Shown: one piece after another, positions 1 to 6,913 of the stretch | How the letters are laid out: each line of letters begins with the position of its first letter | Position numbering within the stretch: the stretch's first letter is position 1 | Origin: Planctomycetaceae bacterium | GTDB taxonomy: Bacteria > Planctomycetota > Planctomycetia > Planctomycetales > Planctomycetaceae | Direction of reading: 5' to 3' | NCBI GenBank assembly: GCA_003445035.1 | Contig: DLVV01000012.1 | Coordinates: 4,430 to 16,180 of the forward strand | DNA: 11,751 nucleotides | The notes under the pieces: model-generated | The model's database searches: none | The model's input: the letters and a program-made list of their open reading frames with translations, nothing else | Told to the model about the DNA's origin: nothing | Position numbers and translations under genes: made by a program

Positions 1-87
1 GAGGCCAGTTCCGGATGCACCTGCAATTTTGCGATCCAGACGTCGCTGGCATTCCGCCCGCGCGGAGGCAAGTGACCCTCTCGGAGG

Positions 88-285
88 TCAGTCCGCCACA
101 ACGCTCTCGACTTCCAAGGCTCGCTCGCGCTGGATTGCTTCGTACACCTCGCTGCGGTGGACGGAAACATCGCTTGGGGCTTCGATCCCCAGCCTCACCT
201 TGTCACCTCGGATATCGACGACCATCAACGAGATCTCGTCGCCGATCATAATCCGTTCATCCCGTTTCCGACTAAGCACCAGCAT
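88..285 (-). CDS. csrA: Carbon storage regulator CsrA (RNA-binding translational regulator)
   Basis: This 65-aa protein is a full-length CsrA, a dimeric RNA-binding protein that binds GGA motifs in mRNA leaders and changes translation or stability. The N-terminus MLVLSRKRDERIMIG is the family signature: L4 and R6 belong to the RNA-contacting first strand. The segment DKVRLGIEAPSDVSVHRSEV (residues 28-47) holds the conserved GIEAP turn and the V-x-V-H-R strand that makes up the other half of the RNA surface. The ATG start at 285 has a strong GGAGG at 293-297, 7 nt upstream. The gene lies downstream of the LOG-family gene on the same strand, with a 141-nt leader between them. No flagellar gene or fliW is visible, so its targets cannot be named from this window. 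Family assignment is secure. Confidence 0.97.
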   Translation of the reverse strand: MLVLSRKRDERIMIGDEISLMVVDIRGDKVRLGIEAPSDVSVHRSEVYEAIQRERALEVESVVAD

Positions 286-426
286 TGTTTGACCTCCGGT
301 CTGTTTGCCCTGGCAGGGCCCCTAGCGGGGCGCCTCCGTGCAAGCCTAGCCCACCATTCCTCTCCTGCCGCCGCGCGATCGATCACGAAGAGAGGTTCTG
401 ATGTCGGTTGCAGCGGTCGTGAGGGG
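286..426 (-). promoter_or_regulatory. csrA leader with hairpin and GGA motifs
   Basis: This 141-nt intergenic leader lies between the LOG-family stop and the csrA start. An imperfect inverted repeat at 315-335 forms AGG-GCCCC, loop TAGC, GGGGC, bulged G, CCT (8 bp). No T-run follows it on the minus strand, so it does not look like an ordinary intrinsic terminator. Read on the minus strand, the leader has GGA triplets within AGGAGAGGAA (357-366), ACGGAGG (333-339) and the ribosome-binding site CCGGAGG (293-299). The last two flank or overlap the hairpin. CsrA commonly represses its own translation through such sites, but GGA is frequent by chance in GC-rich DNA. No convincing promoter was seen in this leader. 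Confidence 0.35.
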
Positions 427-978
427 TCAGACGGTCGCGACCATCTCCAGGAGTTGGTCCAGCAACACCGCGGGATCGGTCTCAGTCACGAACAATTGGC
501 GATTTCGGGGGTTCATGAACCCCTCACTCACTGAACACTCAATCGTTTCAAGAAACGGCCCGAAGAATCCGCGGATATCAAGGACGCCGATCGGTTTCGC
601 GTGGATCTTCAATTGTCGCCAGGCCAACACCTCGAACAGCTCCTCGAACGTTCCCACTCCACCGGGCAGGGCGATGTAGGCATCAGAGAGTTCATGCATC
701 TGCGCCTTGCGTTGGTGCATGTCCGCGACGATCCGCATGTCGGCCACGTGCTGGTGCATCACCTCCTCGACGGCCAATCCGTCGGGAATCACCCCGATCA
801 CTTCTCCACCAGACTCCAGAACCGAGTCAGCCACCACGCCCATCAGGCCAATGCCCCCACCTCCGTAAACCAATCCGACGCCCCGGGACGCGATCTCCTG
901 GCCGAGACGTTGGGCCGTCTGGGCATACTCGGAATCGGACCCGGTCTTGGACCCACAAAACACACACACACGGACCAC
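427..978 (-). CDS. LOG-family (TIGR00730) nucleoside 5'-monophosphate phosphoribohydrolase
   Basis: This 183-aa cytoplasmic enzyme is of the LOG / 'lysine decarboxylase-like' family, whose characterised members split the N-glycosidic bond of cytokinin riboside 5'-monophosphates or other purine nucleotides. It opens with a Rossmann-type strand RVCVFCGSKTG, followed by GLVYGGGGIGLMG, which forms the phosphate-binding loop. It also has the family signature pair: the catalytic RK in HQRKAQMHELSD and PGGVGTFEELFEVLAW, with its PGGxGTxxE motif. The chosen start is GTG at 978, preceded by AAGGGA with about 9 nt spacing. It gives the normal family length and removes a 26-residue extension that would begin at the ATG at 1056 and has no family counterpart. 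The true substrate is unknown; old 'lysine decarboxylase' names for this family are misleading. It is divergent from the cupin gene and upstream of csrA. Confidence 0.93.
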   Translation of the reverse strand: MVRVCVFCGSKTGSDSEYAQTAQRLGQEIASRGVGLVYGGGGIGLMGVVADSVLESGGEVIGVIPDGLAVEEVMHQHVADMRIVADMHQRKAQMHELSDAYIALPGGVGTFEELFEVLAWRQLKIHAKPIGVLDIRGFFGPFLETIECSVSEGFMNPRNRQLFVTETDPAVLLDQLLEMVATV

Positions 979-1114
979 GGCACAGTTTCCCTTGGCATTC
1001 GTTTCGGACAACCAACCTAGCGACCAGCAGCCTGCCAGAACAAGTTTGCAGGACAAGGGGTATGCGGACTACCATGTCCCGTGTCAGAAACTGAGCGAGA
1101 TGGGAGCCAACCCG
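979..1114. promoter_or_regulatory. Divergent intergenic region between the LOG-family and cupin genes
   Basis: These 136 nt separate two divergently transcribed genes, so promoters for both should lie here. The best plus-strand candidate is TTTGCA (1045-1050) and TACCAT (1070-1075), each 4/6 to the sigma70 hexamers but with a long 19-nt spacer. On the minus strand only weak matches (3/6) were found. No clear operator repeat was seen. The position is well supported but the exact boxes are not. Confidence 0.25.
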
Positions 1115-1870
1115 ATGACCGAACAACTCACACGCCGCGGCTTCACAACCAAGACGCTTGGGGCACTGTTGACCTACACGTTGCTGGAGGACCTGGCCAA
1201 CCAGGACCTGTTTGCTGCCGAGGTCAAGCCCATCACCAAGAAGTGGCTGACCAATGTCAACGACCTGGCCCGCTCGGTGAAGAACAAGAAGATCAAGCAG
1301 GTCGCCTGGCAGAAGCAAGTCGAAGAGCTGTTCGAGAAAGTCGAACTGTCTGACCTGTTACAGATGGTCGACTTCAAGAAACTGGCCAAGGGCGCCAAGT
1401 TCGTGGAAAGTGGCGCCCGTAGCCTGAGGTTCGAGTTTCCCAAGATCGAGGGCCTTCCGACCGAATACGTCTTCGGCCGCCAGATCTTCGCCCTGAAAAA
1501 GGGCCGCTCGGTTGTGCCTCATGGCCACGACAACATGGCCACCGCCTTCCTGATCCTCGACGGAAAACTCCGCGGTCGTCATTACGACCGCGTGGAAGAC
1601 CGCGAGAAGGAATACGTGATCCGCCCAACCATTGACAAGATGTTTGGCCCCGGCGGCCACTCCTCGATCAGCGATTACAAGGACAACGTCCACTGGTTCA
1701 AGGCTCTCAGCGACAAGGCCTTCATCTTCAACATCCATGTGCTGGGCGTGACGCCGGGTGCCAAGCGGTCCGGCCGGATCTACGTTGATCCAAACGGCGA
1801 AAAGCTCAAGGGGGGGCTGATTCGCGCCCGCAAGCTCGCCTACAAGGAAGCCCACGACCTTTACGGTTAG
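1115..1870 (+). CDS. Cupin-domain protein with a Tat-like N-terminal signal
   Basis: This 251-aa protein opens with LTRRGFTTKTLG (residues 5-16), an RR-x-F twin-arginine-like motif. The following hydrophobic stretch (about 17-30) is weak, so export is likely but not certain. Residues 37-95 are lysine-rich and helical. A single cupin barrel follows, about 105-225. Its first motif is VPHGHDNMATAFLILDGKL (134-152), with H136 and H138 spaced as in cupin metal sites. A later histidine, H193 in NVHWF, could complete the metal site. The architecture recalls cysteine-dioxygenase-like cupins, but no substrate can be assigned. ATG at 1115 was chosen over ATG at 1100 because GGGAG at 1102-1106 stands 8 nt before it. 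The gene is first in a run of plus-strand genes and is followed by 78 nt without a recognisable terminator. Confidence 0.75.
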   Translation: MTEQLTRRGFTTKTLGALLTYTLLEDLANQDLFAAEVKPITKKWLTNVNDLARSVKNKKIKQVAWQKQVEELFEKVELSDLLQMVDFKKLAKGAKFVESGARSLRFEFPKIEGLPTEYVFGRQIFALKKGRSVVPHGHDNMATAFLILDGKLRGRHYDRVEDREKEYVIRPTIDKMFGPGGHSSISDYKDNVHWFKALSDKAFIFNIHVLGVTPGAKRSGRIYVDPNGEKLKGGLIRARKLAYKEAHDLYG

Positions 1871-1948
1871 TCGCGACGCAGATGATTCGGCCATCGCCAA
1901 ACAGGTGGCCACCAGGATTCTCGCGCCACGGGCAGGAGACATCTTTCG

Positions 1949-3109
1949 GTGCACCCTCGACCTCTGTCGGGCCTGCGGGTATTGGATCTGACCCGTGTGC
2001 TGGCCGGCCCGTACTGCACACTACTGTTGGCGGACCTGGGCGCGGAAGTGGTCAAGGTCGAACGTCCCGGAACCGGCGACGACGCGAGAGCCTTCGGCCC
2101 GTTCCTGGAGAACGGACAGAGTGCGTACTTCGCCAGCATCAACCGCGGAAAAAAGAGCATCGCCCTGAATCTCAAGGAGGACACCGATCGCGAGACGTTT
2201 CTGGACCTCGTCGATCGGGCCGACGTGCTCGTTGAAAATTTCCGCGCCGGAACAATGCAGAAACTCAACCTGTCCGCCGACAGTCTCTGCCAGCGGAACC
2301 CTCGGCTGATCTACGCAGCGTTGTCGGGTTTCGGCCACGCCGGCAGCCATACCGACCGAGCCGCTTACGACGTCGTCGTGCAAGCGCTCAGCGGCCTGAT
2401 GAGCATCACCGGCTCGGGCCCCGGCCAACCGGTCCGCGTTGGCACTTCGATCAGTGACATCCTCACCGGAATCTTCGGTGCCGTGGCCATCGTCTCAGCC
2501 GTTCACGGTCGCACCGAATCGGGGCAGGGCACGGTCATCGACCTGGCGATGCTCGACTGCACCGTTGCGGCACTGGAGAACGCAATCAGCCGTTACGCAA
2601 CCGCGGGAGTCGCCCCCACGCCACTGGGCACTCGTCACCCGTCAATCACCCCCTTCCAGGCCTTCTCCACGGCAGATGCCCCCATCGTCATAGCCGCCGG
2701 CAACGACGCGTTGTGGACGGCCCTGTGCGGCTGCCTGGATCGGGACGACCTGGTTGACGACCCCCGTTTCTTGACCAACGGAGACCGCACGACCCACCAT
2801 GCGGACCTGGAAACGGAACTCGGCACGACGCTCGCCGGACGATCTTCCCACCAATGGCTCGCAATCCTTGCCGAAGCCGGCGTACCGTCCGCCCCGATTC
2901 GCTCGATCGACGAGGTCGTTGCCGACCCCCACCTGGCCAGTCGCGGAATGTGGCACACGATGGATGATGGGCAGGGCGGCTCGCTGCTGACGGCCGGGTC
3001 CCCTTTCCGCATGAACGGCAGCTCGCCACCGCTGTCGGCTTCGATTCCGGGCCTAGACGAACATCACCAGGAGATCATCTCGCAATGGCTGGCGACGGAC
3101 TCGTCCTGA
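1949..3109 (+). CDS. Class III CoA-transferase (CaiB/BaiF family)
   Basis: This 386-aa protein is full length for the family III CoA-transferases, which move CoA between carboxylic acids in the cytoplasm, usually as interlocked homodimers. It opens with PLSGLRVLDLTRVLAGPYCT and ADLGAEVVKVERPG, the CoA-binding Rossmann half. SINRGKKSIALNLK and DVLVENFRAGTM follow, and both are family hallmarks. D170, in the segment VGTSISDILTG, aligns with the catalytic aspartate that forms the acyl-anhydride intermediate in formyl-CoA transferase (Asp169). The C-terminal VPSAPIRSIDEVVADPHLASRGM is also typical. The start is GTG at 1949 with GGAG 10 nt upstream. Substrates (succinyl-CoA, formyl-CoA, acyl-carnitine or others) cannot be read from the sequence. 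Its 3' end overlaps the GNAT gene by 25 nt, which suggests translational coupling. Confidence 0.93.
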   Translation: MHPRPLSGLRVLDLTRVLAGPYCTLLLADLGAEVVKVERPGTGDDARAFGPFLENGQSAYFASINRGKKSIALNLKEDTDRETFLDLVDRADVLVENFRAGTMQKLNLSADSLCQRNPRLIYAALSGFGHAGSHTDRAAYDVVVQALSGLMSITGSGPGQPVRVGTSISDILTGIFGAVAIVSAVHGRTESGQGTVIDLAMLDCTVAALENAISRYATAGVAPTPLGTRHPSITPFQAFSTADAPIVIAAGNDALWTALCGCLDRDDLVDDPRFLTNGDRTTHHADLETELGTTLAGRSSHQWLAILAEAGVPSAPIRSIDEVVADPHLASRGMWHTMDDGQGGSLLTAGSPFRMNGSSPPLSASIPGLDEHHQEIISQWLATDSS

Positions 3110-3744
3110 GAACGGCTCGACCCGAGGACGTCGGCGAACTGGCCCGCCTGGAGTCGGACTGTTGGCCCGGAACAATGGCTGTCTCTGAAGAGCAGATTGC
3201 GTCGAGGCTCGAGGCGTACTCCGACGGCCAATGGGTCGCTGAAAAGGCCGGCCGCCTGCTGGGTTACAGTTCCGCCCAGCGGATCGATGCAACACGGCTG
3301 GACCAACCTCCTTTGACATACGAGGACGTCACCGACTTCGATCGGTTCACGGCCACCCATACATCCGACGGGTCGCTGTATCAACTGGTAGGAGTTTCCA
3401 GCCACCCTTCCACTCGAGGACAACGGCTTGGCCGACAACTGGTTGACCTGCAGGTCGCCCGCGGTTGGTCTTTGTCCGGAGTGCACACTGTGCTCGGGTT
3501 CACCCGCCCAGCCGGCCGCCACCTTCTGCCAAACGTTCCGCTCGAACAATACGTCGCTGCCCACAAGAACGGATCTGCCACTGACCCAACCCTCTCGTTT
3601 CATCTCGACGCAGGTGCCGTCGTGTTGTCTCAACACGAACACTTTCGCCCGGACGATCTTGAGTCCCTGGGTGCCGGAGTGTTGATCTCGTATCCCCGGC
3701 CGATTTTGGACGCCGAATCTGGTGGAAAAACAACTTCCGGTTAG
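3085..3744 (+). CDS. GNAT-fold acyltransferase, YhcX-type
   Basis: This 219-aa protein starts with LVLRTARPEDVGELARLE, the typical first strand and helix of the GNAT fold. Residues 98-120 contain LYQLVGVSSHPSTRGQRLGR, whose RGQRLGR part is the acetyl-CoA pyrophosphate-binding loop (Q/R-x-x-G-x-G/R). The C-terminal stretch DPTLSFHLDAGAVV (167-180), followed by RPDDLESLGAGVLISY (188-203), resembles the GNAT domain usually fused to a nitrilase domain (as in B. subtilis YhcX) or found in GNAT-like acyl-loading domains. It is less like the small ribosomal-protein acetyltransferases. Here it stands alone. The ATG at 3085 lies inside the preceding CoA-transferase gene, with AGGAG at 3069-3073. The acyl acceptor is unknown. 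Coupling to a CoA-transferase suggests a shared acyl-CoA substrate, which is an inference. Confidence 0.82.
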   Translation: MAGDGLVLRTARPEDVGELARLESDCWPGTMAVSEEQIASRLEAYSDGQWVAEKAGRLLGYSSAQRIDATRLDQPPLTYEDVTDFDRFTATHTSDGSLYQLVGVSSHPSTRGQRLGRQLVDLQVARGWSLSGVHTVLGFTRPAGRHLLPNVPLEQYVAAHKNGSATDPTLSFHLDAGAVVLSQHEHFRPDDLESLGAGVLISYPRPILDAESGGKTTSG

Positions 3745-3833
3745 AATCTTCAACCGACCCAGGTGACGTGGACGCCCGACACCCGAACAACCGGTGACCG
3801 TCCGCCACCCGACTTCACTGGAGGACAACCGAC

Positions 3834-4127
3834 GTGTCGATGAGTCCGGAACGAGATGACGAGGCAATCGAAACCGCGGGCAACAAAATCGTCGCCGAAT
3901 TGAGGTCAGGCCGACCCCGCGCGTCGGTCGTCCAGGACCTGGTCGCTGACGGGTGGGAAGAGACTGAAGCTCAGGAATTCGTCCTGTCCGTTGAATCAGC
4001 CCTGCAAGAGGCACCCTCAGACGGTGGGGGAGGTGGGGGAGCTACAAGCTGGCTGGCCTGGATTGCCGCCCTGCTGATTTTCAACGGCTTGAGCTATGCC
4101 TTCGGCTGGGGTTGGATCATTTGGTAG
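3834..4127 (+). CDS. Small protein with one C-terminal membrane segment
   Basis: This 97-aa protein has no function recognisable to me. Residues 12-60 look like a charged helical domain, with IVAELRSGRPRASVVQDLVA followed by DGWEETEAQEFV. The pattern (a short helix, then G-W/x-x-x-E-A) resembles small helical-hairpin modules seen before membrane segments in many bacterial proteins. A run of six glycines (64-69) links this to a hydrophobic segment from about 72 to 92, and the protein ends in GWGWIIW. The likely topology is a cytoplasmic domain tail-anchored in the inner membrane. The start is GTG at 3834, because GGAGG at 3820-3824 is 9 nt upstream; the ATG two codons later is too far away. 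Its end overlaps the methyltransferase-like gene by 16 nt. Confidence 0.7.
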   Translation: MSMSPERDDEAIETAGNKIVAELRSGRPRASVVQDLVADGWEETEAQEFVLSVESALQEAPSDGGGGGGATSWLAWIAALLIFNGLSYAFGWGWIIW

Positions 4128-4750
4128 ACCTACCGCGAGCCGCTTTCGGCCCCCAACCTCTGCCACGAACCCCACGATTCGTCGAATGTCTGTTCGCGGT
4201 GTCTGTGATCGTCCCGGTGGCCATTTCCGTATCGGATGGAAACCCACTGAGGCTCACCATCGCCGCTGTCCCGCTGGTTGCCGGCATCCTGCTGTTGCTC
4301 GAACGACCGCTTCGACGCCCGGGTAGCCTCGGCCAGGCGATGGCCAGCCTGCCGGCAATCGCACTCGCCGGCCCCGTCCTGGCCTTCTCCGCCCCGTTGT
4401 CCCACTGGACAAGTTCCACCACCCTGTTGTTGGGAATCGGAGTGATCATCGCCGTGGTGTCACTGGCCACGCTGGGCCGCAGCTTCGGCGTCCTTCCGGC
4501 CGCGCGTCGGCCCGTCCAAAAGGGCCCCTATCGCTGGATCAGACATCCGGCTTATCTCGGACAATTGCTGATGCTGACAGCCTGCGGACTGAGCGTTTCT
4601 CCGCAAATGGGCGGACTGATTGTGATCATCGCAACCGCCTGCCTGTGCCTGAGAATTCGCGCCGAAGAACAAATCCTTGGCGACGAATGGCCTGCCTACC
4701 GGGAATACATGGGGCGGGTCCGCTGGAGACTGTTGCCACTTCTCTGGTAA
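4112..4750 (+). CDS. Isoprenylcysteine carboxyl methyltransferase-like integral membrane protein
   Basis: This protein of about 212 aa has several hydrophobic helices (about 24-40, 46-63, 76-94, 103-120, 150-180). It also has the C-terminal signature of the ICMT/PEMT-like membrane methyltransferase superfamily: GPYRWIRHPAYLG (138-150), EEQILG (185-190), then YREYMGRVRW (196-205) and LLPLLW. In the known structures of this superfamily, the RHP-x-Y motif and the later Glu residues line the S-adenosylmethionine pocket. Bacterial members are mostly of unknown substrate, so protein prenylcysteine methylation should not be assumed. The start is probably TTG at 4112, overlapping the preceding small-protein gene; TTG at 4121 is an alternative. 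There is no ATG in frame before the first membrane helix and no strong ribosome-binding site, which fits translation coupled to the upstream gene. Confidence 0.83.
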   Translation: MDHLVDLPRAAFGPQPLPRTPRFVECLFAVSVIVPVAISVSDGNPLRLTIAAVPLVAGILLLLERPLRRPGSLGQAMASLPAIALAGPVLAFSAPLSHWTSSTTLLLGIGVIIAVVSLATLGRSFGVLPAARRPVQKGPYRWIRHPAYLGQLLMLTACGLSVSPQMGGLIVIIATACLCLRIRAEEQILGDEWPAYREYMGRVRWRLLPLLW

Positions 4751-4783
4751 CCCCTTCCCCGGCCGAACCCAACCGAACCGCAG

Positions 4784-4812
4784 TTGTCCCATCTCCAACG
4801 CCGAAGTAGACT
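4784..4812 (+). promoter_or_regulatory. Candidate sigma70-type promoter for the VWA gene pair
   Basis: TTGTCC (4784-4789) and TAGACT (4807-4812) each match the sigma70 hexamers at 4 of 6 positions and are separated by 17 nt, the preferred spacing. They lie in the 157-nt gap upstream of the first VWA gene. This AT-richer patch (AAGTAGACTTATAGATA) stands out in a GC-rich gap. A second -10-like TATAGA at 4813-4818 has no suitable -35 box. This is a pattern match only. Confidence 0.35.
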
Positions 4813-4850
4813 TATAGATAGCGGGGGGAATCCGTACCTGCCGGGGCGGC

Positions 4851-4860
4851 GCCAATTGGC
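4851..4860. promoter_or_regulatory. Perfect 10-bp palindrome GCCAATTGGC
   Basis: GCCAATTGGC is its own reverse complement and lies about 40 nt downstream of the candidate promoter and 47 nt before the GTG start of the first VWA gene. It could be a repressor operator, or simply chance: a 10-bp palindrome is expected roughly once per 1,000 positions in even-composition DNA. Confidence 0.18.
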
Positions 4861-4907
4861 CCGCTCCGACCGGGACACCCACGACGGGCCGATCGAGGGA
4901 TTCGGAC

Positions 4908-6845
4908 GTGAGCAAATCTAAAAAACCACACCAGGCTGACGTTCCTGCGCATGATGCCGACGGCGCCGCCGGGTTGGTCACTCCCAAGGAGCGGCCGGCC
5001 TGGGCATTGAGCCTGGCCTTCCACGTCGGCATTCTGATCGTGCTCTACAGTGTCACCCAGGCTACGTACTCCGGGCAGGATGCCACCGAGTTGGACAGCC
5101 TCTTCCAGGAGTTCGATCTCGAGGACTACACCTTCGACACGGCGGTTGTCGAGACGATGGGCAGCCAGAGTGACCTCGACAATCCTTCGCCCTCACAGGC
5201 GGCCGCCACGACTCTGAGCAAGACACCACAGCAGGAGGTGCAGGAACGGCTCGACGAGAAGGTGTTGCAGGTCGAATCTCCACAAACGGCAGACATCCCT
5301 TTGCCACCGGAGAACGAATTTGCCGACGTGATCGACATCCAGGGCCAGACCGAAAACCCCGGTGGAATCGAAGGAGCCGTCGACCGGATGGCCGTCGAGA
5401 TCGACCGCTCATTACTCAACCGAAAGACACTCGTCATCTGGCTGTTCGATGAATCGGGATCCATGGCCGCCCGCCGGAACGCAATCGCCGACCGCTTCGA
5501 GAGCATCTACAAGCAACTCGGCGCGTTGAAGTCGGCTGACAACAAGGCCGATCGCCGCCCACTGAAAACCGCCGTCGTGGGGTTCAGCGACAAGACGAAT
5601 TTCTACACCAACGAGCCGGTCTCCGATGTCGACGAGATCGTATCCAAGATCCGCAACATCAAGGCCGCGAAGACCCCTGACGAGAACGTCTTCACCGCTG
5701 TCAGCCAGGTCACCCGCAAGTGGCTCAACTACCGGCGGCGGATGCGATACAACGTGATGGTAGTGATCGTCACTGACGAGCGGGGCAGCGACTATGGCGA
5801 GGACGGCGCGGCGCTGGAGAAAGTGATCCAGTTGACCAGGGCCAACGGAATCCGCGTCTACTGCATTGGCAACGCTGCGGTCTTCGGTCGCGAGAAGGGC
5901 TGGGTGCTCTACCGCTACCCCGATGGCTTCACCGAGGAGGTGGACGTCGACAGGGGACCGGAGACGGTGATGATGGAGCGGCTGGCCCTGCCGTTCTGGG
6001 GCACTCGTGGCTTCGGACGCTACCAGATGTCCTCCGGGTATGGTCCCTACGCGCTGAACCGACTCTGTGCCGAATCCAAGGGCATTTACCTGATCGCCGA
6101 TGAGGGGCGTGGCCAGAAATTCAACCAGTCCGTGATGCGAGGTTATCGCCCGGACTATCGGCCAATCCGCACCTATCTCAAGGATGTCGAAACCAATTCT
6201 GCCAAGCAGAGCCTGCTGAAGGCCGCGATAATGACCCGAGAGAAGAGGATTCCCACGCTCTCACTCTCCTTCAATGCGCCCAACGACAACGTGCTCCGCA
6301 TCGCATTGAACGACGCCCAGAAACCGGTTGCCGAACTCGATTTTCGTCTCCGCGAACTGCAAGCCGCCCTTGAGGTGGGCGAGGAAGATCGGGGCAAGTT
6401 GGCCGAACCACGATGGCAGGCCGGTTACGACCTGGCCATGGGTCGCGTGCTCGCCATGCGGGTTCGTGCCTACGGCTACAATGTCGTGCTGGCCCAGATG
6501 AAAGGGCAACCGAAGTCCTTCACGAAGAAGGACAGCAATCTTTGGCGACTAAAACCCAACCGGGAAATCACCTCTGGCGGTGCCGTCAAACGCCTGCACA
6601 AGAAGGCTGTCGAATATCTCAACCGCGTCGTCGATGACCACGCCGGCACGCCCTGGGCGCTGCTAGCTGAACGAGAACTGAGTGCTCCAATGGGGTGGGG
6701 CTGGGCCGAGGCACACCGCGCAATGACCACCGCGGGGACACGTGGAGCCAACGACCCCAACCGCGTTCTGTTTGTCACCGACCCCAAGACCGGCAAGAAG
6801 AAACGGGTCATGGTCAACAAGAAACGGCCTCGACCGCCGCTCTAG
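4908..6845 (+). CDS. Membrane-anchored von Willebrand factor A (VWA) protein 1
   Basis: This 645-aa protein has a short cytoplasmic N-tail (1-29), one membrane helix (about 31-50), an acidic Pro/Gln/Glu-rich linker (51-160), a VWA domain (about 170-395) and a helical C-terminal region (400-645). The anchor helix reads ALSLAFHVGILIVLY, with S35 and H39 spaced as in the TonB/TolA anchor (S-x-x-x-H). The MIDAS metal site looks intact: D181, S183 and S185 in FDESGSM, probably T256 in KTPDENVF, and D290 in IVTDERGSD. The VWA domain contains DRGPET and later SSGYGPYALNRL (375-386), both shared with the next gene. The C-terminus has HAGTPWALLA (578-587) and ends in a Lys/Arg-rich tail. The start is GTG at 4908 with GAGGGA 7 nt upstream. 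VWA domains with a MIDAS usually bind a protein partner through a divalent cation, so a binding or assembly role at the outer face of the inner membrane is likely. The partner is unknown. Confidence 0.85.
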   Translation: MSKSKKPHQADVPAHDADGAAGLVTPKERPAWALSLAFHVGILIVLYSVTQATYSGQDATELDSLFQEFDLEDYTFDTAVVETMGSQSDLDNPSPSQAAATTLSKTPQQEVQERLDEKVLQVESPQTADIPLPPENEFADVIDIQGQTENPGGIEGAVDRMAVEIDRSLLNRKTLVIWLFDESGSMAARRNAIADRFESIYKQLGALKSADNKADRRPLKTAVVGFSDKTNFYTNEPVSDVDEIVSKIRNIKAAKTPDENVFTAVSQVTRKWLNYRRRMRYNVMVVIVTDERGSDYGEDGAALEKVIQLTRANGIRVYCIGNAAVFGREKGWVLYRYPDGFTEEVDVDRGPETVMMERLALPFWGTRGFGRYQMSSGYGPYALNRLCAESKGIYLIADEGRGQKFNQSVMRGYRPDYRPIRTYLKDVETNSAKQSLLKAAIMTREKRIPTLSLSFNAPNDNVLRIALNDAQKPVAELDFRLRELQAALEVGEEDRGKLAEPRWQAGYDLAMGRVLAMRVRAYGYNVVLAQMKGQPKSFTKKDSNLWRLKPNREITSGGAVKRLHKKAVEYLNRVVDDHAGTPWALLAERELSAPMGWGWAEAHRAMTTAGTRGANDPNRVLFVTDPKTGKKKRVMVNKKRPRPPL

Positions 6846-6913
6846 CACCCGTTGACATCCTCGATGCCGACACCACCTCACTCGCCAAGCCACCAACCGG
6901 GTTCTCGATCGCC

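Noticed and set aside
1..87. Possible gene end or terminator downstream of csrA
   Set aside because: Only 87 nt are available. A small CCGCGCGG repeat has no T-run, and no frame shows a recognisable protein segment.
958..972. Short (GT)n dinucleotide run at the start of the LOG-family gene, possible phase-variation repeat
   Set aside because: There are only about six units, and they code for the conserved first strand (VCVFCG) of the family. It is too short to argue for slippage.
3064..4014. A 316-codon minus-strand open frame across the GNAT gene and part of the small-protein gene
   Set aside because: It covers two plus-strand genes with good start signals and recognisable features. The predicted protein is Arg/Gly/Ser-rich with no motif.
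6695..6913. N-terminal extension of the second VWA protein starting inside the first
   Set aside because: The extension overlaps the upstream gene by 151 nt and encodes about 70 low-complexity residues before the anchor helix. ATG at 6914 gives the same layout as the paralogue.
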